From Syncephalis fuscata (taxonomy: Eukaryota > Zoopagomycota > Zoopagomycetes > Zoopagales > Piptocephalidaceae), in NCBI GenBank assembly GCA_025786725.1, contig JAHLTZ010000067.1, forward strand, positions 1 to 63,460: DNA of 63,460 bases, written 5' to 3'. Shown piece by piece: positions 12,971 to 25,019 of the stretch. The position numbers and the translations under genes are program-made. The first letter of the stretch is position 1; each line of letters begins with the position of its first letter. The notes below the pieces were generated by a model. It worked only from the letters and a program-made list of their open reading frames with translations. It was not told the DNA's origin and did not search any database.

Positions 12971-13299
12971 ACATTATGTGCCAGCATTTTTAACAACATT
13001 CGTGTAAGTAACTACATATCCGTTTTATTGAACATGAAACTAAATGCTAAATAGTATCAATCATTAAAATATTCATTATTGTATATTCATTATCTAGTAC
13101 GCATATATCATCATTACAATACTATGTTGTTACTGTTTATGTTATTTTATTTCTAACTTTCTTTCTATACATACTTATCAACTCATCGCGTTTCTGTTTT
13201 CCTTGAACTTGCTATTACTGCGAATATCCATCATTTTACTTGATCAACATTAAAGTTATAATCAATTTGTATTAACTAATTGTCAACCAGATAGTTACA

Positions 13300-13917
13300 C
13301 TGCACATATATGCATAAGCAAATAACCTAAATAACCTAAATTTTATTAGCAATTAAGCTAACACAAACAAACAGCAGCTCCAAATGACGCGTTAATACTA
13401 TATAATAGAATGATATAAAACGATAATACACGATATACAAGTATAAATAACGTTGTCAAAACTATAGTGCATATAACGCAATAAATGGACTGAATGAAGT
13501 GTATTGGTGTATATTAACAATAGAATGTATTCAATATGTCATAAAATGATATATAATAGTGTGGGACAGAATGGGAATGATATATATGAATAGAGGATAT
13601 ATGTACACTGAATATATGCATACTGGACAATAAATCTACAATGATGAGTATTTTAGACTTTAATGTCACTCACCACCCATCACCATGTTCATTAGATTCA
13701 ATGGTATTAAAAATAATCATTTGACCACTAGATTACAATAAAGACTAATAAATTGTTTAATAGTAATAAAGGAGATAAGATAGTTAATTAGATAAATTAC
13801 TGACATTGTTTGAATGACTGTATGAGTGTAGTTGTATGGATTACAAAGCTAAAGGTTAGCATTATAGAACATATCATTAATGAAGCAATAAGTATAATAT
13901 AACAGGTCAATAGTAAA
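13300..13917 (+). repeat. Dispersed repeat R1 copy
   Basis: Closely matches 32200-32720 in the same orientation (for example the block GTGTGGGACAGAATGGGAAT). Its distal part, 13540-13917, matches 31754-32131 as an inverted copy. No coding potential or terminal repeats of a known element were recognised. Confidence 0.75.
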
Positions 13918-14329
13918 AAATAAACCTCAATTCATTATAAGGCCAAATATAGTTATAGAACATATTACCAGTAAAAAAAATATACTAAACATTTCCACTC
14001 TAACTACTGCCTTTAACCGGCATCTCTTTTCATGGACCAAACTATTGTTATAGCACGAGTCTCGCGATATGTATCGACCGCGTGGTACAATGGCGCCGCA
14101 CACCGCCTGCCTTTTACATATAAATAGCCATATTGTGCTCATCATTTGAAATAAAGATTCAGTTCAGTTCTATCATTCAATCCGCTACTCTATTATTGTG
14201 AATTGTGTTATACCGTCTCTGAGGACGTCACATGACCTTAACACCTCATCTATTTCTCATTCCGCATAACTTACTGCTTCATCCTAGACTTGGATTTGCT
14301 TTACCCGCCCGCGTGCTACACTTCTAGTC

Positions 14330-16961
14330 ATGTCGAATCTCAAAGAAATACTGAAGAATCGTAAGTAAGTTTATAACGACGCATCCCATAGCTAATCCAA
14401 TTACACTTGTATAGGTTATCTGGAAACGGTTCGCTCAGTGCAGCCACCAGCCCGATACAAGATTGTCGTTGTCGACGCGACATCTGTTAAATTACTTTCC
14501 GCAGCCTGTAAGATGTATGACATTCTTGAAGAGAATGTGACCTGTAAGTTTAGAATAATGGTCATTATTAGCAATCACTTATACTAGACAGTGGTAGAGA
14601 GTATTGAGAAGAAACGACAGCCATTTACCAATCTGGAGGCGCTCTATTTAATTACGCCATGTGTAGAAAGCGTATTCTTGATGATTCAAGATCTTACCAA
14701 CGGTGGACCGGGTGGTAGGCCTGGTTCAATGTACGCTGCGGCACATGTATTTTTTACTCATACATTGGATGATATGTTATTTAAAAAGATCACATCTTCC
14801 AAGGCCGGTCCAATGATTAGAAGTTTAAAAGAGCTCTACGTCGACTTTTATGTAATTGAATCTAAAGTATTCTCTCTTGGACTACACAATTCGTTTTATT
14901 CATTTTTCGGTCCTAAGCATGAGAATATGGACAAAGACTTGCCGTTAGTTGCAGATCGGGTAAATCAACTATATAGTTATATCACATCAATTTATTAACT
15001 TGTATATAGCTATTCTCTGTATGTTCAACACTAGGCGAAAATCCAATTATTCGCTATCATCGACCAGGTAGCGATTCAGGTAGTTTCAATCATACAAATC
15101 TACCTGCACAATTGGCCAATATTCTCCAAGACAAGCTGGATGAATTCTGTAAACTTAGTAACGGCGAGTTTCCGGTAAGTAATATTTAAACTAATAATGT
15201 TTATCTGCTTACAAGTAAAGTATTATTACAGCCTAAACGCGAAGGAAATCCACCACGCGCCACGCTCTATATTCTAGATCGTAGTATAGACTTGACTGCA
15301 CCTCTAGTACACGAGTTTACTTATCAGGCAATGATAAACGATCTACTTACAATTGAGGAAGGATCCAAATACATGCACGAGTTTGTATCAGGCACAGGCG
15401 ATGTCAGTTCGAAAGAAGTTATTCTTGATGAATCTGATAATATTTGGATGGAATATCGACATGCTCATATTGCAGAATGCAGCGGAAGACTTACAGCTGA
15501 TTTTAAAAAACTGACGACCGAAAACAAAGCCGCAATGTCAAGCGGTAAAGGAGAAGCTAGTTTGAACGATATGAAACGCATTTTATCGGATCTGCCACAA
15601 TTTCAAGAACTTAAAGAAAAGGTACAGTTATTAGACAATGATTACATTTTACTAAATACAATTTATCATCTAGTATTCCGTGCATATCAGCATGGCACAA
15701 GAATGTATGAGTCTTTTTAACAAACAAAAACTTCCAGCTATTGGTGAAGTTGAGCAAGATATGGCTTGCAAAGAAACATTGGAAGGAAAATATCCAAAGC
15801 ATTTGGTCGAGCGACTACTTCCACTTTTGGATGATAGTAGTATCACGTTAGTATAGCGGCGGCACATATAAAAGCTTGTGTTAATTAGCTGATAATTTAG
15901 AGAGGATGATAAGCTACGACTGGTTATGCTTTATATCATATACAAAGGTGGCTTAAAATGGGTAGACCGTTATCGATTGCAACAACATGCAAATTTATCA
16001 GAAAAGGACATTGTAGCCTTGGAGAATCTGGAACTACTACATGCTTGTGTTAATAAGGTATAATATTGATTTTAGGTAGTTAACTATTATTAACACGATT
16101 AATTAGGAGCCAAATAGTGGTATTAAAAGGTTAAAAATGCCTCGTTTAAATAAGGACAGAACTGAGGAAGTTCCTTATGAACTTTCACGCTTTGTACCTG
16201 AAATTCAAAAGCTTTTAGATGTAAGTACTGACATGCAAATATATGCCATCATTGACACACGTTACATTAGAAACAAATCAATGGTCAAGTGGACGACAAG
16301 CTTTTCCCTTACACGCGTGAAGTTAGGCCATCTGAATTGAATGAACAGTCGAAAAAGGCAGTGCAATCATTAAGAAGGTAAATAATTTGGTTAATGTAAT
16401 TATCACTGCTAAATTGTTATTATAAATTTAGTACAAAGCCAAGCTGGCAAAAATCAGTACAGGAACGAGTAAGTAATACATATTGCAACTTTAATTAACT
16501 ATTTAATAATCTAATAATAATAATAATAATAATAGTCGGAAGGTAAACCGGTTACCGGTGGAAAAATCATTGTCTTCGTTGCTGGCGGTATAACCCACTC
16601 GGAAATGCGTTCTGTGTATGAACTAGGTAGCAAATTTGGACGTGACATTATTATTGGTAAGTGTATATAAATTGGTTGGTGTTGATTTGTTTATATAATA
16701 CTGTATTTATTAGGTTCGACACATGTTGTCACACCGCAACAGCTGTTGAAGGATTTGCGTCGACTGCGTGAAGGTCCTCCTAAGGAATTGCCGCCGCCAC
16801 CGCCACCACAACCAGTACAGCCTCCTGCTGATATGGCAGGCCAGATGGGCGCAATGAGTATTCAAGACAATCCACACGTTCAAGGGCACATTAGTAAACA
16901 TAAGCCTACTAATAGCGGTAGCTCCAAGAATGTATTTGGGCTGTTTGGAAAGAAGAAGTAA
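14330..16961 (+). CDS. SEC1: Sec1/Munc18-family syntaxin-binding protein
   Basis: Twelve exons: 14330-14360, 14415-14543, 14592-14959, 15010-15174, 15232-15621, 15674-15846, 15901-16057, 16107-16220, 16271-16377, 16432-16468, 16536-16656, 16714-16961. They close to 679 residues. SM proteins clasp syntaxin/SNARE complexes and drive exocytic vesicle fusion at the plasma membrane. Family blocks are clear: SNLKEILKNR start, VESIEKKRQP, STLGENP, YILDRSIDLTAPLVHEFTYQ, a WMEYRHAHIAE helix, VEQDMA, and the C-terminal VFVAGGITHSEMRSVYEL. A Pro-rich tail ends in KKK. The exon 3/4 boundary (donor GTAAAT at 14960) was chosen because it restores the family LFSVCSTLGE block. Sec1 rather than Vps45 or Sly1 is inferred from these blocks. 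Confidence 0.93.
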
Positions 16962-17268
16962 TAACTAAAGCACTTGTATTGGTTTAATAAACATTATTAT
17001 ATTTTAGTAATGGACTATATAGATATGCTTACTTATGCAACACTGGTTATGGTCAATTATTTACTGTACAGCTTACTAGCATCAACAGCACATTCATTCA
17101 TAACTAAACAGCGCAACTATCAAACTTATTGACATGAATGCTATTGTTAATAATACATATATTTATATAGCATTGTAATATATAGAAACTATCTACTACT
17201 TAGTTAGAACTCTATACAATATTGTTAATTATACGTATATTAAAATTGTCTTTAATTTATTTATAGCT
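16962..17268. other. Convergent intergenic spacer
   Basis: About 300 bp between two convergent 3' ends. It contains AATAAA-like polyadenylation signals on the SEC1 side (near 16985) and nothing else recognisable. Confidence 0.5.
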
Positions 17269-17907
17269 CTACAGTATCTTTAATTCATAATCACAGTAAT
17301 AGCTAGCTCCTTGTGACCGACACACAGTGCCTGTCGGACAACTGGTCCATACAAATCGGCCAAAGTTGCACACGCCAATCATATTACCATTGCAGGCAAA
17401 TGTACCTTGCTTACAACCTGTTGGTACTTGTCCTCCCTTACTATTATTAATAATAGGACGACTAGTAACTAATGATTCCATTGTAGTTGATGGTATAGCG
17501 GTGTTATGAACAGGCGATAAAGTATTAATGCTATTAATATGACTAGGCTCTACTTCTGCTTGTACTGTATTATCCAGTTCATTATATTTTTTATCGGCAT
17601 GTACAGATTGATTGGGCGTTAATAGCGTTTCTGCAGATACTTGAGACGACTGTTGTGGCACATTTGCATTCTTAGCCAATCGTGCAAACTCATTCTTCAG
17701 CTGATTAGTATAATCCATATTACCACAGCTGCAAATCAAATCGTTTGGATTTGAGGAAAAGCATCGATTAAACTTGATATCCCAGTTTTGACTTTGAAGG
17801 CACATTTTTTGGCACGTTGTCTTCCATTCAGGATAAAGACAATCAGCCAGACTGATTGGTATAGGTGCAGACAATAAAATAATCACAGATTTTGCAAATA
17901 GAATCAT
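17269..17907 (-). CDS. Small secreted protein with CBM19-like chitin-binding domain
   Basis: Intronless, 212 residues. The signal peptide spans residues 1-21. The mature N-terminus has six cysteines (23, 32, 36, 49, 59, 61; the last two as CSC). A Ser/Thr/Asn-rich linker follows. Residues 165-205 have the cysteine and aromatic pattern of CBM19 (GCKQGTFACN, GVCNFGRFVW, SCPTGTVC). In known proteins CBM19 sits at the end of fungal chitinases and binds chitin; here there is no catalytic domain, so wall binding or chitin masking is inferred. A TATATATATA box lies about 35-60 bp upstream of the ATG. Confidence 0.82.
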   Translation of the reverse strand: MILFAKSVIILLSAPIPISLADCLYPEWKTTCQKMCLQSQNWDIKFNRCFSSNPNDLICSCGNMDYTNQLKNEFARLAKNANVPQQSSQVSAETLLTPNQSVHADKKYNELDNTVQAEVEPSHINSINTLSPVHNTAIPSTTMESLVTSRPIINNSKGGQVPTGCKQGTFACNGNMIGVCNFGRFVWTSCPTGTVCRSQGASYYCDYELKIL

Positions 17908-18459
17908 TATAGCTTAGTGTAATATTGCTATAAACGTATATGATCAAGCAAACCGATATATATATATTGCGATTTGCTATGTAATTAGTAAGGTTTATTT
18001 GTAAATAATAATATTGTTGTCAAAGTAACAATCCAACTACCAAAATAAATACAAATATACAAAACAATTTATTATTAGTATAAATAATGTTTACAATATT
18101 AACAATAGTCGATGGTACATACAGCACTTGTAGGTGTGTTCTTGTATTTATTATCGGTACTGTTATTAATAATTACACAAGTGTACTAGTGTTTTAAAAT
18201 AATAAGTAATTCATCGGTAAAGTCATTGGTAATAACGAAGTGTATAAATATATTATTATTATACGTTAATATTATTAAGTATTTTTAAATAATTATAGTA
18301 AATATACCTCAAACACTATTACTTTTTTATCAATACTGATTATTGCTGTAATATATTACATAAATTATAAAAATTAATTTATTTTTAAACAAATTATAAA
18401 TTATATTTTGGATTATATTACTAAAAATTTGTAAAATTTTAAGCAAGCAGCTTCAAGTT
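17908..18459. other. AT-rich spacer upstream of tRNA-Cys
   Basis: Contains the TATA-like promoter of the CBM19-like gene (about 17950-17972). No other feature was seen. Confidence 0.4.
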
Positions 18460-18531
18460 GGGGGTTTAGCTCAGGGGTAGAGCAATCGGCTGCAGTCCGA
18501 TAGGTCATTGGTTCAATTCCGATAGCCCCCT
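18460..18531 (+). tRNA. tRNA-Cys (GCA)
   Basis: 72 nt cloverleaf without intron. Acceptor GGGGGTT pairs with AGCCCCC; D arm GCTC/GAGC; anticodon stem ATCGG/CCGAT around loop CTGCAGT (anticodon GCA); T arm ATTGG-TTCAATT-CCGAT. A T-run terminator follows at once. LTR-like fragments lie about 95 bp downstream. Confidence 0.97.
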
Positions 18532-18624
18532 TTTTGCTGCATTTACTTTTACAACAATAACAGGTGTGACTGCTATTTGCTTATTTTTACATATTACTAT
18601 TGTAAGTGTCGTCAAAGTCACTAC

Positions 18625-18914
18625 TGTCGGACTTTGAAATTTTGCCTAACTAAATTACACACCACTCCACCCAGCACCAAGTATTTACCATATGACTAGT
18701 TATATAAATTATCTATTTATATGATCAATCCGATGACCAGCCATATCAATTCACTCTTGAAATAACCCATGATAATATGACGTCGACAATGATATTGACG
18801 ATCAATATCGTCATAGGACCATGGGTTAGCTCAGGTGTGAATTCATATGGTAAATACTTATTGCTGAATGGAAGTGGTGTGTAAATTAGTCAGGCAAAAT
18901 TTCAAAGTTTGACA
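18625..18914. mobile_element. Head-to-head pair of LTR-like fragments
   Basis: 18625-18771 is the 5' part of the roughly 300-350 bp element seen complete at 43502-43849 (starts TGTCGGACTTTGAAATTTTG). 18772-18914 is another copy in the opposite orientation, ending AATTTCAAAGTTTGACA. The two are joined tail to tail, and a 15-bp fragment of the other end (GTGTCGTCAAAGTCA) precedes them. They sit just downstream of tRNA-Cys. Confidence 0.7.
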
Positions 18915-20462
18915 CTAGTAACAGGTAATAATTCACCATCACTTAGTTTTTACCATATAAATTAACAACAATATGTATTCTCATCGTCATAATATACTAC
19001 TACTATTATATTAAGTAAATATTTAGTATATAAATTATTAATTAATTAAATAAATATAATATTACATCCGATTGTTTACTGTCTTACCTGTATTCACATA
19101 CTTTTATTGTTCAAGCTAATACAATACTTAAAAAGTAGCGATTTTGATGACAGAGATAAATTAGAAAAGAACGCAGTGATGTGACTTTATAATGTTTAGA
19201 TAATTGCGCTTTAAATACGTGAATTAATAAATGTTGATCATTATGCGAACAGCTACTATCAGGACTTTTACTAATATTTAAAGGTTAAAAATACTACAAA
19301 TACATAGACAATAAGATAGAAAAAAAGGTTGTTTTATTACAAGTTGTGTACCAATTGTATGATTTATATAGTCTTAGAGTAGCGTAATATATAGATACAC
19401 TGCTAAAGCTAGTGCTTGTTTTTATATAGTAAAGCTGAAAGAATAGTAATGAAAATAATAAAATATTTGCTAAATGGCAATAGGAAACAAACAAGTAAGC
19501 AAATATATTACTAATTGGCCATGTGACAACATAATCGCTATTTAGATTGGTAAATGGTTAATGGTTGTATTAAGACGACAACTGCTTTATCAATAGATAC
19601 ATTTAGTGATGTGCACTAGTAGACACATCATTGTAATGTATAATAATGTGTAAAAAATGTAAAACTGGCCACAAAAGTAGCAATAGCTTTACATAGAATA
19701 AGTCAAATTGTATAGTATTTTGCACAAGTATTCATATGATATATAGATAGCTATTGATAAAGTATACCGCAATTACATAGCGCGATAGTGTAATGGTAGT
19801 GATAATACGTTAATAAATGCGCAAAAATAGCAGTTTTTTACTGTTTATGGCTTGTATAATTAAAATACAGCAAAATAGTTGGCAGATTCAAGTTCCCCAT
19901 GCTAAGATGTACCGTTTGGTATAAGATTTAAAACAATGATTTTTGCAACAAATGTTAGTCAAAAATGCAGTCTACGTATAAATTAACAAAAAGTGACTAG
20001 ACTTTATAATTTCAAGCAATTTAATACTAATAATTAAATTTGGCTTAAAGTAAATTCAAAGCGTTCTACAACACTAAAACAAGCATAATAAGTTGTTATG
20101 CATAAATAACGACATATAGTAGTAAGTTATGCCATATATTTACATATAGCAGATTTTCATTAAGCTACTTATGTAAATCGTATTTTTGACTAACATTTGT
20201 TGCAAAAATCATTGTTTTAAATCTTATACCAAACGGTACATCTTAGCATGGGGAACTTGAATCTGCCAACTATTTTGCTGTATTTTAATTATACAAGCCA
20301 TAAATAGTAAAAAACTGCTATTTTTGCACATTTATTAACGTATTATCACTACCATTACACTATCACGCTATGTAATTGCGGTATACTTTGTCAATAGCTA
20401 CCTATATGTTATACACACACTTATGCGAAGTATCATACAATTTGCTTCATTATACGTAAGAT
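18772..20462 (+). repeat. 1.7-kb direct duplication (copy 1 of 2)
   Basis: Almost identical to 46621-48310, offset about 27,850 bp. It spans an LTR-like fragment, about 800 bp of AT-rich DNA and a fold-back element. Differences are scattered substitutions and small indels. In both copies it lies just downstream of a Pol III gene. Confidence 0.9.
19744..20406. mobile_element. Fold-back element, locus 1
   Basis: Inverted arms 19744-19966 and 20181-20406 (about 220 bp each) flank a 214-bp spacer. Each arm has an A-box-like TAGTGTAATGG (19786) and, about 100 bp on, a B-box-like GATTCAAGTTCC (19885), suggesting a tRNA-derived SINE origin. The arms do not fold as a tRNA. The same family occurs at 39516-40770 and 47341-48835. 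Confidence 0.7.
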
Positions 20463-20852
20463 TATATTTAAGATTAAAATTTTATTAATTAAATAGTTAC
20501 TATTGGTTTATACATTCCATTGAATTTCGTTACTTAATTACACTAAAATTGTATTTTTATGCTTCCGTATAATTTCATAGCATTGACGCAATGATTTCAA
20601 TTTTGAATTCGTAAGCCGAGTTTTGTCAGCTTTCTAAAGTATCATGGTAAATTAAATCTGTTTATTATAATAAAAAGTATTATAGTTAAAATATTGCATC
20701 TTTACGATAGCTGTATTTCTATCATTACAACATTATAATTACATTACTATGACAGTGTGACTAAAATACATAATGTAATTGGGCAATCTGCTAAAGTGGC
20801 TTGTAGTTAGTTACAAAAGCAATATCTATCAAATATCAACACTAGTTACTAG

Positions 20853-23201
20853 AAAGGGAAATTTTGAAAAATACACCGTTTCTCAGTTTTAATTACAAAA
20901 ATACTTTTTTCTTGTTTTATAAAATAAATACACTGCTTTTCACTTTTATTTAGGAAAATACGTTGTTTTTAAACTTTACCATAATAAATTATTATTTTTT
21001 AAGCATATTGTAATAAATTTAATAAATAAAAATAAATCGTTCTTTGATTTTATTTATCAAGATACGCCGTTTTGAAAAGCCTATCGCAATGTCTACCAGC
21101 TTATTTAAAAAAGCTATATTTAACAGCATTGAAGAACTAAGTATTGCTGTTGACGAGTTTAAGCTTGTTAACGGTTGCAATTTAAGAGGAAAAATAGTGA
21201 TTCAACAAGATTACGGCTTATTTGCCCTCATGAAGACCATTTTAGCAACAAATATCAGTTTGTTTTGACTGCCAGAAAGCAGAAAACTGGCTTAGTAAAG
21301 ATTGTTCAATGCAATCTTGAGCATCTTAATGACTGTCCATATAACACGGGTAATGGTACTATTAAGTCTATTGCTAAATATATTACGAATGATGTTGCTA
21401 CATTTTCAATTGTAAAACCAAAAGATGTACAAAGAAAACTATTAAAGTAGGTACATATTTGATTATTTAATATACACTAACAACTGTAATAGTTCAACAG
21501 GAGTCGATATTTCTTATTACAAAGCTTGGTCCGCCCTTAATTCAATGAAAAATAATGATATTAACAGCAATATCAATTCTTTTTCATTTATTAAAGATTA
21601 CCTTATCAAATTTAAACATTTTAATCCGGGTTCTGTTCAGCACTTCTCGCAGAACCAGTCTGGTAACTTTGAAAGGGCATTTTTATGTCCTTCATCAGCT
21701 ATTAAAGCTTACCACTATACTCGTAAAGTACTGGTAATTGATGGCTGCCATTTGAGATCTTCTTATGGCGGTGTTGCTCTTACTGCGGTTGTTGAAGATG
21801 GAAATAACAATATTTTCCCTTTGGCTGTTGCTATAGTATCTCATGAAAATGAAAACAACTGGGTCTATTTTCTTAAACATCTATCAGATTCAATACCTGA
21901 ATTAAGAGAAAAAAATCAAGTCATCATTAGCGACAGAGATAAAGGAATAGAGTCTTCGATAAAAACTGTATTTCCCTTGGCACACCACTCTGCATGTGTT
22001 GCTCATATCGAAAGAAACATCAATGCTGAATTTAAAACAAAGCTTAATGGTTTAATATGAAAAGCTGCAAAAGCTTTAACTAGTAAAGAATTTGATGGTA
22101 TTTATATTTATTTAAATTACATTCAAAGTACTAATTTATTTTCTAGATTCAATGAAAGTGATACGGTCATTAAATGAGCCAGCTTATAACAAGCCAATAG
22201 ACTCAGAAAAAAACTGGGCTAGATCATTTTTTAAATGGTCAAGATTTGGTTGCGTTACTTCAAATTCATCAGAGTCATTGAACTCATGGATGAACGACCT
22301 TCGGAACAAATCCCATTATCAATTTTTTACTGGATTTGTCGCCAAAGTTGGAACTTTGTTGAATAAGCGTAGAATTAAGTATTCACAAACTCAAGGATTG
22401 TTAACTAATAATAGCTATTTGTTGTATAAATCAACATTAACTGACGCTAATAATTATATAATTGACGATTATTCTGATTCCAAATTTCAAGTTAAAGATA
22501 TCAAGTCTGGTATTGTCAGAACAGTAGATTTAACTGCAAAAACCTGCACATGTGGATACTGGGAAGAGATGAAGTTTGTTTGTAGTCATGTGGCAATAAT
22601 TTCAAAGAATCTTAGGCTTTTATTAGATGATTTTATTGATAAATCTTACACCATTGATTATTTAAGCAAACTATCTGCTCCAAATATTTGTCGGGTTGAA
22701 ATGGAATTAATTACTGCAGACATTTCGTGTTTGCCACCGACAATAACGAAGAAAGCCAGTAGACCAAGAGTTAAAAGAATTAGATGTTATAGTAAAGCTT
22801 TGAAAGTCACCCAACAATATACTGTCGCAATTGTAGCTTAAAAGGACACAATACAAGAATATGCACTGTAAACACTAGCATTAGTAACGTTAAAACAAAC
22901 ACTTTTATTGAAGAACAAATACAAACTACTAGTGAAACGGCTATTAAGAAAAGAAAACGTGTTATTAAAGAATGCTTAATTTGTGGTGAACGCCATTACA
23001 AGAAAACGAAGTGTGGGGTAAATAAAAAATGATTTTATTTATTATGATAAAGTTTTAAAAACAATGTATTTTTCTAAATAAATTTGAAAAGCGGTGTATT
23101 TATTTTATAAAACAAGAAAAAAAGGAATTTTTTTTAGAATTTAAAAAAAGTATTTTTGTAATTAAAACTGAGAAACGGTGTATTTTCCAAAATTTCCCTT
23201 T
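20853..23201 (+). mobile_element. Mutator-like (MULE) DNA transposon, decayed
   Basis: 2.35 kb element with long terminal inverted repeats: left 20853-20942, right 23085-23201. Both start AAAGGGAAATTTTG, include AATACACCGTTTCTCAG, and are near identical apart from a roughly 26-nt insertion in the right copy. No convincing 8-11 bp target duplication remains. Between the repeats lies a transposase pseudogene. It is inserted between the fold-back element and the EFG1 gene. Confidence 0.9.
21089..23032 (+). pseudogene. MULE transposase pseudogene (DDE plus SWIM zinc finger)
   Basis: Order seen: an N-terminal MULE DNA-binding-like region (21160-21450, RLICPHEDHF), an intron at about 21446-21491, a DDE/MULE core with VIDGCHLRSSYGG and IISDRDKG, a C/H block ACVAHIERN, a second 49-bp intron ending 22146, a conserved SESLNSWMNDLRN glutamate block, a SWIM finger CTCGYWEEMKFVCSH, and a CCHC knuckle CRNCSLKGHNTRIC near 22830. 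Three lesions: a frameshift near the A-run at about 21185, a TGA at 22058-22060 where the family has Trp (I-W-K-A-A), and a frameshift just before the CCHC knuckle. The product would not be functional. Confidence 0.88.
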
Positions 23202-23841
23202 AATAAAAGCTTGAATCAATGTTGAATATAATTATTTATTGTAAAAGTATATAGATGTTAAATGAATATCAAGAAACATACAGCTCAGTTTCTATATACA
23301 TTTCCAGGATAGTTGTAGAATGTTGATGCTGGGTGTTTCAAGTTAATACAAGGAAACAGAGACCAATTTATTTTAATTGTTCAATATTCACGCACAAAAT
23401 TGTGCAATTTGTAGTTTATAGTGCCCATATGTGTTGACAGACGCATGACATGTATATTCCGTTTACTAATGGTGAAGATCAAAGGCTGTGTTCGAACTTG
23501 TTATTGCCAAATACTAGAATACAAAATAGCTAGCTTTACGTTTAAAAGCCATATTCCAGATATTATCTTGTATAGAAAACAGCTATATAATTGCCAGGCT
23601 TTTCTTAATAGATGTAAGTAAACAAAATTGCGAAACAATAGCTGCTGTCTTTTAAATCCAATAGCAATTTATTTGAGCTGATTGCTTTTAATATAATATA
23701 ATACTAGTGTAAATAAAACACCAATGAATGTCTTTACGAGTAAATATTTGTATTTATTGTATTAGCCACTGTGTACCAAATAGAATGTGAAAAATATAGT
23801 ATTTATTCTAGTATCTAATACATGTATTCAATAACATAAAA
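23202..23841. other. Spacer between transposon and EFG1
   Basis: 640 bp of AT-rich sequence with no recognisable gene. A 66-codon ORF at 23421-23621 has no supporting features. Confidence 0.4.
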
Positions 23842-24832
23842 CTAGTCTTCATTGCTACTAAGCTCGGCGAAAAAGTCATCCATATCTGCATTTATAGCAA
23901 ATTAAAATTAGCGAATTAATTGAGCAATAATCAATAGCTTACCCGTTTTAACAGCCTTCTTTGCATTCTTCTTTCGGTTAGATTGCGTTGCTATTACGCC
24001 TTCGAATTCGTTACGTTCCATTGCTACACAGATCTGTTCGCGAATCTTATTGCGTTGTTGCAATGTATGTTCGCTAGCATCGTTATTATTATCCTTATCG
24101 TCGGATGTTGTTGGAAATAATGCAATATATTTTTGTCCGGCGGGAAAGTGCTGCAAAATATTAGATGATGGCGTAGTGTGTTGCATATACACTGTTACTT
24201 ACTATGACATAGTTTAGATCAATCTCAAGGTCCTTAATCTCACCATCCAGTCTTCTTTGCTCTTTAATTGTATCGATACAAATATCAGTAGCTATATATT
24301 ATGTTATTAGTAATAATAATTACCTTGCTCATCAATATTATCAGCCATCTTTAGTTTTTCTAGTCGTTTTTTTGTTTTTTCCAATTTTCGTCGCACTTTC
24401 TGCTCCTCTATAGACACAAATAGTTATTATTATTTTCCATACTTTGATATCTAGACCATAGATTTACCAATAAATCGGACCATTTTATATTTACTTGCGC
24501 GTCGTTTCTCAGTAGCTGCACGGCTGCCTTCTTCCAATTGTAGCTGCAATGCTTTCAATCGTCGTTCCGAAGCCACTTTTATATCAGCCGTAATAGTTGG
24601 CTATCGTTCATTCAAATAAGCAAAGACTCATAACAACCGAACAACTTACTCGTCGTAAAAGACGCTCTGTATCGCGAATTCGTTTGCGAATGGTGGCATT
24701 GCTCTCTCGTGTATCATTCTTGTTATTATGTCGTTTCTTATACGGCATAGGACGGCTTGAATGGTTATTGCCCGATGCTCCAGAAGAGCCTTGAGTACGG
24801 TTTGCTTCAGCCATTCTTGAATTATTTTCCAT
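23842..24832 (-). CDS. EFG1: rRNA-processing protein Efg1
   Basis: Six exons: 24832-24650, 24600-24468, 24407-24324, 24291-24203, 24150-23943, 23885-23842. They close to 246 residues. Efg1 is a nucleolar factor for early 18S rRNA maturation in the small-subunit processome. Family signature: TIRKRIRDTERLLRR, then a long coiled coil (SERRLKALQLQLEE, ASKYKMVRFI, EEQKVRRKLEKTKKRLEKL), the IDLNYVIHFPAGQKYIALFP block, and a short acidic C-terminus ending DDFFAELSSNED. It is divergent from LEO1 with 187 bp between start codons. Confidence 0.9.
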
Positions 24833-25019
24833 GCTGTATATTGCTAAAAAAGAAAAATAAAAGTGGCAATGAAGTGTTTGTATTGTTTGCTTATAAACTG
24901 TTATTAATTAAACTGTGTAGTTCCATTTCTTGTTTCAGGTCGTCAGTCAACAGACACTCAGTGCTAATCTTTTACACCACGCGATATACTACGTGAAGAC
25001 ACGATAGTTCAGGATTATT
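24833..25019. promoter_or_regulatory. Bidirectional EFG1-LEO1 promoter
   Basis: 187-bp gap between divergent start codons, so both promoters must lie here or overlap the 5' UTRs. No strong TATA box was seen, in contrast to the genes for secreted proteins in this window. Confidence 0.6.

Noticed and set aside
19780-19900. Intron-containing tRNA gene in the fold-back arms
   Set aside because: A- and B-box-like motifs are present but acceptor, anticodon and T stems do not pair. Better described as SINE-like.
22058-22060. TGA read as Trp (alternative genetic code) in the transposase
   Set aside because: The DUF4112 gene in this window ends with TGA at its expected length, and other lesions also break the transposase; it is a pseudogene.
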